Of a DNA stretch of 64,000 nt, positions 36,588 to 47,928 are shown one piece after another. Below the pieces are notes generated by a model. It made no database searches, had not been told where the DNA came from, and worked only from the letters and a program-made list of their open reading frames with translations. Each line of letters begins with the position of its first letter. Positions within the stretch are counted from its first letter, which is position 1. The translations under genes and the position numbers were made by a program. This DNA comes from Garcia nutans (taxonomy: Eukaryota > Streptophyta > Magnoliopsida > Malpighiales > Euphorbiaceae), in contig CANTUV010000004.1 in NCBI GenBank assembly GCA_947685225.1, positions 19,003,001 to 19,067,000 of the forward strand, given 5' to 3'.

Positions 36588-36965
36588 GGTAGATGAATAA
36601 AGGAAAATAAAAATTGTTAAAGGGAGTCTTCACGTTCAAATGGAAAAGTTTTTGGTTTCTGTATGAAATATGATATAAAAGGTGATTTATAAAGAAGAAA
36701 CAAACCTTTCCCAAAATTGATAAGGAAAAGGTGATGGAAAAGGACGAAAACCATGTTGTGTAAGGAAAGGAATTGGCGACGAATTTACTTTACCATGTTG
36801 CATTTGGTTTTTTTGGTGGTGACTGTATAAATATCAAAAGATGAAAAAGAAAGTTTAATAATTGTTAGCCAGTAACGATGAAAAGTAAAAAAAAAAGTAA
36901 AGATGGAAATTGTATTTTTTCATTATTGTACAATATTTTACAATTGCTACAATATTTACAAATCA
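36588..36965 (-). other. Spacer between the two antisense genes
   Basis: AT-rich sequence with no open frame. It would hold the promoter of the DUF7745-like gene and the 3' UTR of the PMD gene, both on the minus strand. I see no clear signal. Confidence 0.4.
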
Positions 36966-37807
36966 CTAAGAGGGTGGTGGTATGTCATCAAATAAAGCCC
37001 TGAAAAAGTTGTCGCCTATTGGAGGAGGGGGCAAATTACTAGTCCCGAGTCTGCCCGAAGCAGGAGCACAAAAATTCGGCAAATTACTCATCCCGGGATC
37101 ACCCGAAGTAGAAGCACCAAAATCACTATTACCTTGAAGTTTCGATTTGTCATGGCCCTCATCAGAAGCAGACGAAAGGATCTCATGGTCATCAGTCTGG
37201 GGGCCTCTTGATGAAGAAGCGCCAGGATCCCTCATCCCCTAAAATCGAAAGTCTCAGAAATTTTGTTCAGATTGATGATATAAACTTTCAAAATGAGAAG
37301 CTTGCTGACAACTTGTAGCCAACTCTTCTTGAAGTTTCCTATTTTGTTCTTAGAGCATCCACTGTGAGCCAAAAAAGGAAAAAGGTAAGAGCATACATAA
37401 TCATGCATACATATAGCATAAATTACCATGAAATAAGAAACATACCAGGTAGTTCATATCAATGCCCTACAGATGAGATGGCATATCTGGTGGGCTACAA
37501 TGAGCAAATGAAGGGGCAATAAAAGAAGGTCCAGTCTCACGATCAAATGAACCAACAGCCTGCAACAATCATTAAAGAATCAAAGAAAGAAAAAAGCAGT
37601 TGCAAGAGAAAATGGTAAAAGTTTTACCTGAGAAGTACTAGCCCCGAGATGTGGAATAGACTCTCCTGCATCTCCGTGATGTTCCTCTTCATCTCTACCC
37701 TCATTTTCTTCGAGAATCTCCCGTATGCCAACAGGAGATACATCAAAGGTCAAGAGCCTTCTTTGAATAAAATGGGCATAAGATGCACTCGGCGGATAGA
37801 GAAATCC
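36966..37807 (-). pseudogene. Antisense PMD gene of element A, C-terminal part only
   Basis: The last exon (36966-37235) encodes MRDPGASSSRGPQTDDHEIL...DDIPPPS, matching the tail of the PMD gene in element B. Upstream pieces match the QQPQGIDM-type exon and the start of the exon with the acidic EENEGRDEEEHH stretch (about 37630-37807, minus strand). Sequence identity with B stops at 37807 inside that exon, where a GC-rich insert begins. The PMD core domain is therefore missing. This remnant shows that element A once had two antisense genes in series: PMD upstream and DUF7745-like downstream. Confidence 0.7.
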
Positions 37808-38048
37808 TTCACCACTGGTAGAAATGGTACTCGTTCAGCTAGCAGTTCTCTCTTAAATGGGAGGCCGAGTGTTCGAATGGGGAAGGCGACCTCATTTGAG
37901 GCCAAATTAACAAATCCTGCTTGGGGGCTGTGAGGTGAAAGGATACTACGGCGGCCTGCTGGGTTGAGGGCTGGGACTTCGGTCCACCTACGGGAGAAAA
38001 GGTCCAATAGACCAGCTGTCGTAAGACTGTGCTAGTGGGGTCGTTACA
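37808..38048. other. GC-rich insert of unknown, possibly organellar, origin
   Basis: About 240 bases with base composition unlike its neighbours, lacking any match to the Tat, Tekay or Athila copies in this window. It contains GGGAGGCCGAGTGTTCGAAT, GGACTTCGGTCCACCTACGG and GACCAGCTGTCGTAAGACTG. It bridges the broken PMD gene of element A and an inverted Tat LTR, as filler DNA at a repair junction would. Mitochondrial DNA is a guess based on composition and texture. Confidence 0.45.
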
Positions 38049-41000
38049 GAAAGCATCAATATATTAAAATCAAAGTAAGGTCCAAGAAAAACAAATAAAT
38101 GGACACCCATCCAAAGATGGAAACATGTCCTTACATCACATGCCTAAATAGGACACCCACGGAAAGGTAGAAATATGCCCTTTACATTGGTTCTAAAATA
38201 GAAAAGCAATTTAAATTACATGAATTTAACTAATGAGGTACCCACCAAGTGGAAACATACCTCTTACAACATTTAGAAATCTAAATAAATTGATAAAAGT
38301 AAATAATCATTCATCATAAATAAATCATTCATCAAAGATATTAAACATCAATAGAAAGTAAACATCCATCCACGATAAATTTAATGAGCCAAGCATTGAA
38401 CTTAAATAAATTAAAGCATGTAAAATAAATCAAAGCATAATCAAATATGGAATTGAATAAGGTAAATAAAAATCCAAATTTTAGCTACTGTTTCCATTTA
38501 AGGTTCTTTACTCCAAGTATTTAGAGTTTTGGATTTAATGGAATTAGGCTACTGTGACTTTTTTTTGGAATTAAAATAGATTGAAGTTTTATGTTTTTAA
38601 AAGGTTGGTAAGACACTTTGATTAACCAAATTAAGGTGAAATCATGAAACTAGGATTTAGACTCTTTAAAATACTTTTGATTTTGTGATTTATGATTAAT
38701 GAATTGTTGCTTACTGTGTGAATTTAAAATATTTGTGTTTTTATGGTTTTTAAAGTTTTAAAGGATTAAGGTTTAGAAAAAGTTAGGGTTTAAGGTTTTA
38801 AAGGGATTAGGGTTTACTATTTTAGGTTTGGAAGTTGAATTTGGGTTTAGTATTTTAGAGTTAGGGTTTCGGTGGATGCTTAGGCTTTTAGGGTTTGAAA
38901 GTCAACTTGATGGTTTTATGAAGTTTTATGAAAATAAACAAACGATTTAAAGTTTTTAAAAGCAAAAAAGTAGTTTTAAAGGCTTTTGGAAAGAAACTGG
39001 ATATAATTTAAGGGTTTTGATGATTTGGAAAGTAAATTAGGGTTTTGGGGTTTTGAAGAAACTAAATTAATAACTTTAAATTTGTAATATCCTCATGTAT
39101 GCCCTAGAAGTCTTGGTTATGTTGTTGTTGTAAATTGGATTGAATGTATATGTTATGTGTTAAGAAAAGAAATTGAGAAGAGAATGCTTGTGTATATGTG
39201 TTTTGGGAAAGAAAATAGGGTTTAGAGAGAAATGTATATGTTGTTTATATGATTATATAACTAACATATATATATGTCAAAGGGAGAGTCAATGGAAGAG
39301 ATATTTATTTGTGTTGAGTGTGTAATTACATATATGGGCATATAAGAGACAAAAGGTTAGTTATATGGTTGAGGGCATTTTGGTAATTGATTGGATAAAA
39401 TCTCTTGGTGGAGATTTAAAGAAGAAAAGCTATTTGACTTTGTGTCTTTATCATTTTCTTCTTTCTTTCATGAAGAGGCCGGCCATCCAAGAAGAGAAAG
39501 AGCTAGAGAGGTGTTTGGAGTTTTATACTCAAATTGAAGAAGGAATCAAAGGATTTGGCTAGAGATTTGTGGAATTTCTTCATTTAAGGTAAGTATTCTC
39601 TTGTTGCTTTGGTTATTTTTGAAGTTATGTTTGATGTGAGGATTGATTGGTTGGAATCTTGATTTGGTGTGTTTGAGATGTGTTTACAAGTGTTTAAATT
39701 GATTGCAAGTTAAAAGATTTAATTGGTGTGGGTTTGGTTTTGAATATGGTAAGTTATGTAGAGGTTGATAGTGAAAGATTATGAAGGATGTTGGAATTAG
39801 GGTTTTGAGATGGCTTGTGTTTAAATGTGATGTTAATGTGTTGTTTAAGTGATTATTGTGATGATTATGTAAGATATGTGTGTATGTCATTGATTGCATC
39901 CATTTGAATGAGTTTGTGTTGTGCATAAGGTGTTAGAATGCATTTAGAAGAGTGTTGGCTTTGGTTAGGGTTTGTTCATGAGTGACACGGCCAAAACCAA
40001 AGAAGAGACACGGCCAAGACTTAATGTTTTGGAGAGACACGGCCAAGTCCATGGAAATTTGGCCGTGTGTGTGAATTTTTGGAGAGGACACGGCCGTGTC
40101 TCATGCCAGTGTCTGCCACTGCCAATTTGTTTTGGGAGACACGGCCACAAGCTTGGCCGTGTCCCTTGGGTGTGTTGGTTACTGTGTTTGGTTTTAGTTC
40201 TTCATACATGGTTGAGTTTGATTTTACAATTGATAATGCATATGATACTACATGAACTAGGGTTTGTACTATGCAATGTGAATCTTGTAAATGATAATGT
40301 GTGATATGGATAATGTATTTTGAAATGCTATATTAATGATGTTATATGCAAAATATGAATTGAGATATGAAATGTGATGTAAAGCCATTGTGATTGGCTA
40401 TGAAGATGCAATTGAAAGAAATAAGGCATGTTTGCCTAAATGTTGATGAGAATTGAGATTGGAAATGATAACTAAATAATAAATGAATTGTGTGGCTAAT
40501 GTGTTATTCCATTTTCAGAGTTTGTTGTTGGTGGCATGCCTAATAAGTGTAACAATCTCTTGAAGTTAGGTTGGATTGAATCCTTGAAGCCTAATTGAGA
40601 TGTTACCACCCTTGAAGCTAGGTTGGGTTGGTTCTTGAAGCCAATTTGGGTTGAAGCTTAGCATGCTTTGCTCCCCTTGAAGCTTGGTTGAACCTAATCC
40701 TTGAAGCCTAGTTGGGTATATGATATTGATAAATGTGATAACAAAACCAAAGCATTAACTCTGAAAATTGAATGGCATATTAGTGTGTTTTGGGCCCATG
40801 CTTGTCTTTGTTTAATTTGAGTCATGAATGGTAAAATAATTGATTAATAAGGTATATGGAAAAATGTTGAAACATGATATGTTTTTATATGTGTGTGGTT
40901 TATGAATTATAAAAATATGTTGATAGCTCTGCATTTATAATGTTGTATTGGAAATGTGGTATGATTATATGATTTGTGAAATGCAAAGGTGGAATGTTAG

Positions 41001-42342
41001 ATTTCCATCTATGGTGATGTTTTGCATTAATAAAAGGGTATGACATTGCATTGCATGGAAGCATAATATGAACATGAATTGTCTTACTAAGCCGTTGGCT
41101 TAGCGCGATAGTGTTTAATCGCGCAGGTAACAGAGTTGAACCCGAAAGCTCTTCGAGACCGAGTGAGAGTAGACAGTGAAGAGTTTATTTGGGACTTAAA
41201 GATCAGAGAAAGCTGCCAATCATGTATAACTCTTTTATATTTTGTAAATATTGTTTATAGTATGAATATATGTATATTTGTAAATATGAATTTAAATGTT
41301 TTCATATATGTAAATATTTTCTATATTCCGCTGCGTATTAAGTAAATGCTTATATATATATCTATTTGTTTTATATTATAAGTTAATGACTTATTTTCTA
41401 TAATGTATATGAGAAAGAAGATAGTATTATTTAAAATGTTTTGAAGGTTAATAATATTCGTAGCATCCCTATGTTCAGTGCACGTATGTTACATTGTGGG
41501 GTTTGTAGTGTGCGTGTATTGGATGTGGGGGTGTTACAAAATTCTTTGGAAAATAAAGCAACGAATTATTGTTTTTAACTTTTGAAAAATTAAATTAAAG
41601 TTCTGGGATTTTGATTTTGAAAGCCACAATTAGATAGTTTATGCTACTGTGAAAAATATAACAAAACAAGAATTTAAGACATACCTCCTTTTGATGGTTC
41701 CTCCAAAAATAATTCTTCTTGGATGAATTAAAACAAAGGCAATTGCTGCCTTTGATCATTTTTTTAATGCTTTTGCTTGTTGCTCTCAAAAAGTCAAATT
41801 AATTTGCTGCCTTTTCTTCACAGAATCGGTTTCCAACTCTAAAATTTCATCCCAATTTTTCTTCCCCCTTTTTCCGTATTGTTTAATCGATATTTATAGA
41901 AGCTTTTTTTTTCCTAGTTGCTCATGGCATACATTATAGAATAAGAAAAGGAAACCAAAACCTAATTGCATTAGGTTTCGAAAAATTTTCGTCGGAAAAA
42001 TTTCACTGGAAAACAAAAACTGCTGCGGAAAAATCGCGCTGGCGAAAAAATTTGCTACAGGAAAAGTTGCGCTGGCGAAAAAACTGCCGCAGGGCGAAAT
42101 GCCCACGGGCCCGCTGACTTTCGGCGACAATTTTTCATCGCTGATTTTTATTTTTATTTTTTGATTTTTATTTGTTTATTTTTATTTTTTATTAATAAAA
42201 ATTAGATACTAAAACAAAAATTATTTAATTAAGATTACAAAAATTATTTTGGACCAATTAAGATATATTAGACAACACAAAAATTATTTTGGACTAAACA
42301 AAATATATTGGACCAGACTGGGTCAAAAATTAAGGGTCTATA
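38049..42342 (-). repeat. Tat LTR of fragment C, truncated and split
   Basis: The LTR head (TGTAGACCC, here mutated to TATAGACCC on the minus strand) is at 42342. The body contains GC-rich blocks (41990-42125), TTAGGGTTT-type motifs (38750-39060 on the plus strand) and the three-hairpin trio (38100-38262). It breaks at 38049 beside the GC-rich insert. A Tekay solo LTR with its own target duplication splits it at 39083-41538. Confidence 0.8.
39083..41538 (+). mobile_element. Tekay/Del solo LTR (subfamily B), TSD AAATT
   Basis: It runs from TGTAATATCC to GGGTGTTACA, 2456 bp, with AAATT on both sides (39078-39082, 41539-41543). It has GACACGGCC/GGCCGTGTC hairpins, including the 14-base palindrome GACACGGCCGTGTC at 40087-40100 and arms at 40138-40146 and 40155-40163. 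AGCCA/TGGCT and AGGCA/TGCCT short hairpins lie near 40385-40440, TTGAAGC-type repeats at 40555-40710, and the double-hairpin plus GCAGGT module at 41087-41128. It has no coding region. Confidence 0.9.
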
Positions 42343-43056
42343 GTTTGCACCTTGCTTGAATGATCTGAAACTTTAGTGAAAGAGAGTGAAAAGCAATAAG
42401 ACTTGATTTTTGAGATGGTGGAGTTTTTGGGTTCTGGACCCGGTTCGAGTTCTAGACTCAAGGATAATTCTAGGTTCTAGACCTAAGGCAAATTTGGGTT
42501 CTGGACCCAAGCTAAGTTATGGACTTAGAAATAATTCTAGGTTCTGGATCTAAGGAAAATTTGGGTTCTGGACCCGAGCTAAATTCTTGGACTTAGAAAT
42601 AAATTCTAGGTTCTGGACCTTAGGAAAAGTTGGGTCCTGGACCCGAGCTAAGTTCTTGGACTTAGAAATAAATTCTAGGTTCTGGACCTAAGGAAAATTT
42701 GGGTTCTGGACCCGAGTTAAGTTCTTGGACTTAGAAATAAATTTTAGGTTCTGGACCTAATGGTAAAATTGGATTCTGGACCCGGTTCGAGTTCTGGTCT
42801 CAAGGAAGATTCTAGGTAATGGACCTAAGGAAAATTTGGGTTCTGGACCCGGTTCGAGTTCTGGACTCAAGGAAGATTCTAGTTTCTGGACCTAAGAAAA
42901 ATTCGTGTTCTAGACCCGGGCTAAGTTCTTGGACTTAGAAATAAATTCTAGGTTCTGGACCTAAGGAAAATTTGGGTTCTGGACCCGAGCTAATAATAAT
43001 TTTTATTTCAAAACGTTTAGCTAATTTTTATGCATATGTCTTTTTATTGCCCCCTG
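42343..43056. repeat. Minisatellite, about 69-base unit, beside Tat LTR
   Basis: Roughly eight imperfect copies between 42425 and 42995. The unit holds GGGTTCTGGACCC, GAGCTAAGTTCTTGGACTTA and AATTCTAGGTTCTGGACCTA; some copies have a CGAGTTCTGGACTCAAGGA variant. In element B the polypurine tract lies only about 17 bases from the LTR; here this array separates them by some 700 bases, so it looks like an insertion or expansion at that boundary. Confidence 0.8.
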
Positions 43057-43504
43057 GGTGTAAAAATATTTATAGATCTGTAATTATTTGAATGATTAAA
43101 ATGAATAAATAAATTTACTGTTTATTTACTGTGTAATCACTGTTCATGCACTATTTATTATTCATAAATAGTAAATTTACTATTCACAAATAGTATCAAA
43201 TAGTATTTACTATGGAAATACTTTCACTATTTATCAATAGTAATACTATTTATAAATAGTAAACTTTATTGTTCATCAATAGTAATACTATTCATAAATA
43301 GTAAAATTTACTATTAATCAATAGTAATATTTACTATTCATGAATAGTAAAAATTTGCTATTCATTAACAGTTTTGAAATTTATTTTTTTGCTTGCCGTT
43401 TCTCCATAAAAAGCCACCATTCCTTCACTTTATTTCACAGCACAATTTCAATTTCATAATTCTCTCAAATTTCTTTCAATTTTAGCACATATTTTTCAAA
43501 AACA
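43057..43504 (-). repeat. Polypurine tract and ACTATT/AATAGT hairpin array
   Basis: On the minus strand, CCCAGGGGGCAA near 43058-43070 is the Tat polypurine tract. From 43140 to 43375, ACTATT and AATAGT alternate many times, many of them as ACTATTNNNNAATAGT hairpins. The segment lies just upstream of the PMD gene start on the plus strand, so it could be part of that gene's promoter. No coding potential. Confidence 0.7.
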
Positions 43505-43632
43505 ATGCATGCTTCGAGGTCAGGGACTAATTCTAATGCCGAGTTATTGGAGTTTATCCGGCATCATGAGGATGGAAATTTAGATATACTAGCCGGGATG
43601 CCGCTCATCGCAGTTCCAATCCAAAGAGCGAG

Positions 43633-46372
43633 TGTAACACCCCTTCCTGACCTACGAATAAGCCGGGGAGGAATGCCATAACGGGATGCGAGCTCTGGTT
43701 ACAATATCTTAATTAAGAATTCTTATGAAAATTTTTTCGAAAAATTGGGCAGAGTTTCCCTTAAAAAGCGGGGTTCCCAAGTGTCGCCAAAACTGATTTT
43801 TTTTAAACACTTTTGTTCACAATTCAACTCAAGAACACTCCCAATAATAATCTCCCTTATATCCTCAACTATACCCTGCAAGAAAATTTCACACTTCTAT
43901 ATCGTTTCTCAAGATCACATATCATTTGCTAAGTTTCATTACCATACTATTGTTTAATCTCTTGTTACATACACCATAATACTTAATATGTTTAACAAAC
44001 CTTTACAATAGATATAACGTACATGCCATACTACTATTTTATGTCAAAAGTCCTATCCTATTCGCCGTCGAGCTGGTGCAGGCCACTGTAGAAATGCTGA
44101 TATTCTATCCACTACCTGCGAGTTAGACATATAACTCACTGAGCAACTTATTGCCCAGTGGGTACTTTAACCATTGCCGAATATAAATAGTGCAAGGAAG
44201 GTTGTTGAAACACATATAAAAGTAGAATACTGCATAATTAAACTATTTTCATACAATCATCATATTTATATTTTCTAATTAAGTTAAGATTCACATTCTG
44301 TATGTAAACAACATGTAATATAACTTCATTATAATTACGAGTTAATTTGCTCCACTAGGTAATTATGAATACACCGATCTCGAAATGAGGCCTCGTATAG
44401 AGTTACGCGTGGTCTTGACCTCACACGACTAATTGCCATGGTCTTGGTCTCACACGATATGGAATATACAACATAACTGCGTGGTCTTGGTCTCACACGA
44501 CTAGTTGCCATGATCTTGAACTCACACGATATAACCGCGTGCATGTAAGTAATATCCAGACCAAAGCCGTTAAGACAATACTGCCGGTAGAATGGCATGC
44601 CAAACCCCCATTCCAGACCGGTTTTACCCATTTACCGAGTAGAGCATATATAACATTTCATATATACCCATTCACTTCGTATATATACCACATATTCTCC
44701 ATGTATATACATATATACTTACACAAATACCACATATACTCACATATGTATCATATGTATTCACATATATACCATATACACGCATATATATACCATATAT
44801 ACAATAAACTCTGGTTCTTGACCCAACTTGATCCTTGTATTAGAAAAATTGTATAAAATAATCCACTTGGCTAAAAACTCTAAAATTTTTACAGAATTTA
44901 GTTTTGCATCTTAAAATCATTCCTTTAAAATTTTATTTCAAATTGAACACAAAATCTTGGTCAACTAGTTCACCCAACCAGACTGCTCCAGTTGCCCTGC
45001 ATCCTGGCAGCAGTTCTGAATTTTGTGAATTCCGTAAATTAAATTCAATCAATGTGGTTCCAAATTATTTTTCTCAAATACTAGACTCACTAAAAAACAA
45101 CATATCCAAAATTCAATTGGATATTATTTTTCTACATTTTATTAAAAATCCAGAAAGATGGTTGTCTCAATCAAGGTACCTGTTGGAGCAGGTCTAATAA
45201 AAATAATCTTTCCAAAATCATAACCATTCCAAATTCAACTCAACATATTTTTCAGTCATTCTAGACTCATTTAGACACAACATATCAAAAATAAGATAAT
45301 TTTTCTATATTTAATTAAAAATCATACAAGTCACAGCATTTTACTAATTGTAAAACAAAAAAATTTAAAAAGGAGTTCAATGGTTAAAGTACCAAACCTT
45401 ACTATTTCTTAGTCCTTTATCTATATCACTTCCTTTCCTTCCTTGTCTCCTTGATTTCCTATGAAATTTAACATCACATATACAAAGGTAAGAACCCTAG
45501 GTATAGACATAGTCTTATCTTATGATTTTTCTAATGGTTTCTAGCTTATTTTCACCATTAAACACCATTATTTCTTTCATCAAATCCATCAAATAATTAT
45601 TTCTTGAATTTTCTCCAAATCTAGCTACATGAACCCTAATTTCAATATCTTAAGTTAACCATTAATCCATGAAATTAAAACTAGAGATAGGTTTCTCTTA
45701 CCTTATAATCTTGTTTGTCACCAAAATCATCAACCAAAAGCCTTAAACTTTGGAAAAATCACCTCCTTCTTCCTTCTCTTATGGTTTGGACGAGTTCACC
45801 ATGTAAGAGAGAGCTTTTATTTTCTTTCCTTAGCTTATTTTGATCCAAATGGCAGCCATAAGTGGTGAAAATATGTTGGTATAGATGTTGACTTCCAATT
45901 GGTACACCTTATAGCAAAAATGGCCACTTTTAATTGGTCCACTTGCCTTCTTCTTTTATCTATTTATTTGGCAAGCCATTAGGCTTCCTTTTATTCATAT
46001 TTTGACCCCCTCAACTTTCTTATGCTGTAATTTTATAGTCTAGGGTGTGAAAATATCAAAATACCCTCCAGCGATTAATCGATTGTAACTTTTAAACCGT
46101 GCGTTTTCGGGAAAAATTGAAACCCATGGTTATGACCCGATTAATCTCGAGAATATTCTTCCGGAGTCGGATATGGGCACTATTAAGAACTTCCGACAAT
46201 TAATTTTTTAAGTTTACATAGTTGTCCCTAACTTTTGAGAAATTTGCACTTAGGTCCCGTCAGCTCCACTGTGTACACCGATTTCATATTTGACTATCCC
46301 GAGCCTCTATTTGACCACTCGTTCATGTCCTCCTTGCCTATTACTCGACTATCTAGCCTTTGGGATGTGACA
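43633..46372 (-). mobile_element. Tekay-type solo LTR (subfamily C), TSD GCGAG/GCAAG
   Basis: On the plus strand it runs TGTAACACCCC to GGGATGTGACA, so the LTR reads TGTCACATCCC to GGTGTTACA on the minus strand. It is 2740 bp. Flanks GCGAG and GCAAG differ at one base. It disrupts the first exon of the PMD gene. The sequence is much diverged from subfamilies A and B, but it retains a double hairpin followed by GCAGGT (minus strand, 44114-44160). I infer Tekay/Del from the termini and this module; no coding sequence is present to prove it. Confidence 0.75.
44390..44820. repeat. Short repeats in Tekay-C LTR
   Basis: Two to three copies of a unit with GTGGTCTTGGTCTCACACGA and TTGCCATGATCTTG lie at 44395-44535. 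Next, 44645-44810 is built of ACATATATACCAT-like units of about 20 bases. Plus-strand frames here encode HIYS-type repeats and are not genes. Confidence 0.7.
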
Positions 46373-47928
46373 GCAAGGTAATTATTTTTTCCTTTTTTCT
46401 TTCTCTTGATTTTTTTGTCTTTCTGTTTTGCGCTTTTTTTATATTTTTTTATATTTTTTGTTATTGTGAAAAATAAATTAATTTAAGTGATAGAATAATA
46501 TATACTTACCTGGTATTTACTTACTTGGGTCTGTGTTAGCATGATCGTTGTGTTGTTCGGGCTGGAGGATGTATTTACAAAGCCCGACAATGGTACGACG
46601 TAGTGCCTTCTCAGGTAAGCCGGATTATCCGAGATTGTGGCTTTGACCAGTTCATCTTATAATTGCCATCTGAGGAATATCAGATAGACCAGAGCGTAGT
46701 CCAGGTGCTTGCAGAGCGATGGTTGGATACAACCCACACTTTTCACTTGCCCATTGGAGAGATGACAATTGGTCCAGTTGATTTTACTACCATAACTGGC
46801 CTTCGATATGATGGTGGTCCGGTTCCTCTAACCAACGATATCTTAACTTTTGAAGAAATTCAAGAATTAATTAGTATGGAACCATCATATAAAGGGCCTT
46901 TTAAGATAAAATCGAGCCAATTCATAGTTATTGGATGAACTACGAAGGACAGGTTGGCAGAGACATGGCCGAACAGTACGCTCGAGGATTTTTGTTATAT
47001 CTGCTCGGGTCGACCATCTTAGGCAGCACTGAATCGCCCATTCACTTGTCAGTGTTGAGTGCCCTTTCTTATCTCAGAATGGTACCATCTTTTGGCTGGG
47101 GTGAAGCTGGTGTCGCGTGTCTTTACCATGGTCTTGACAAGCTTTACCGAAACAAGAAGTCTTTTGTAGGCTTGATGGCGGTTGTCGAGGTATTCTTTCT
47201 TCCACCAATGTCATTTCCACTCTTTTCTTGAATGTGATCTTTATTGTTATTGTAGGTATGGGTATATGAACACAACCTCGTGAGGGTACCCGATGTTTTC
47301 CGAGAGAGAATCGGGTATCCGAGATTAAATCACTGGTTGTCTGATCGTGTGGACGTTCCCGCCTCTCATCACATGTATACTCACCGCTATGTGTTGAGCT
47401 GCTTAACTTGGGACCAAGTAAAATAACATTAGTATGCTTTAAATTTTATGTAAAAGCTTACTTACCTTATGTTATTTCGCAGGTGAATTTGGCCTGGTGG
47501 AGCCTAGAAGAGCGAGCAAACTGGTCTCCTTTGATGAGGGCTACACTATCTTTCCAACATTCTTGCCGAATTATTGCTGGCCTAGTGTCTAGTGGCTGGT
47601 TTCTCGGGGAGATAGTTAATGAATGGTTTCTCGGTCCAAAGTAGTGGAGGTTTTCGATGCAAATCCCAGATTATACTTTAAATATTATGTCAATGCTGGA
47701 GGATGCATGGTGGTTGGCCCGGTATGGTTATGATGCCAAGTCATTTCTCCATTTATCGGGTCCATTTTATGCCTATTTCATTCAAAGAAGACTCTTGAAC
47801 TTTGATGTATCTCCTATCAGTGTGTGGGAGATTTCTGACGAAAATGAGGGTAGAGATGAAGAAGAACATCACGGCACTGCAGGAGAGTCTGTTCCACATC
47901 TCGGGACCAGTACTTCTCAGGTAAATGG

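Larger units (their letters stand above)
7623..37807 (+). mobile_element. Composite Tat array: LTR, element B, LTR, element A
   Basis: Order on the plus strand: LTR (7623-9489), PBS, broken gag, a non-coding stretch in place of pol, antisense PMD gene, LTR (15254-27556, interrupted by Tekay), PBS, gag-pol, and antisense genes broken at 37807. The middle LTR serves both as the 3' LTR of B and the 5' LTR of A. This arrangement is the expected product of unequal recombination between LTRs of two elements. No third LTR in direct orientation follows; the array ends abruptly inside the PMD gene. I infer B is a deletion derivative and A an autonomous copy gone dead. Confidence 0.7.
43505..47920 (+). 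pseudogene. Antisense PMD gene of fragment C, split by a solo LTR
   Basis: Exons on the plus strand: 43505-43632 continuing at 46373-46377 (split by the LTR at 43633-46372), 46540-47189, 47256-47417 and 47483-47920. It begins MHASRSGTNSNAELLEF, as in element B. Exon 2 holds the PMD signature: VQVLAERWLDTTHTFHLP, then GEMTIGPVDFTTITGL, then ARGFLLYLLGSTILG and GWGEAGVACLYHGLDKLY. Exon 4 has VNLAWWSLEERANW and the acidic EENEGRDEEEHH-like stretch. Stops occur at about 46660 (before LPSEEY) and after GPK at 47642, and there is a frameshift near 46925. The end is lost at 47929, where an Athila LTR begins. PMD proteins are thought to derive from or travel with transposons; some host PMD genes act in silencing or development, but no role is shown for these copies. 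Confidence 0.75.
38049..47928 (-). mobile_element. Inverted Tat fragment C (3' LTR and antisense gene)
   Basis: Read on the minus strand, this is the 3' end of a Tat element: antisense PMD gene, polypurine tract, then LTR. gag and pol are absent because an Athila insertion begins at 47929, and the LTR is cut at 38049 so its last 0.4 kb is missing. It faces elements B and A head-on, so the two sides form a large imperfect inverted repeat in the PMD/LTR part. Confidence 0.75.

Noticed and set aside
44539..44856. HIYS-rich ORF
   Set aside because: Encoded by an ACATATATAC-type microsatellite in a solo LTR.
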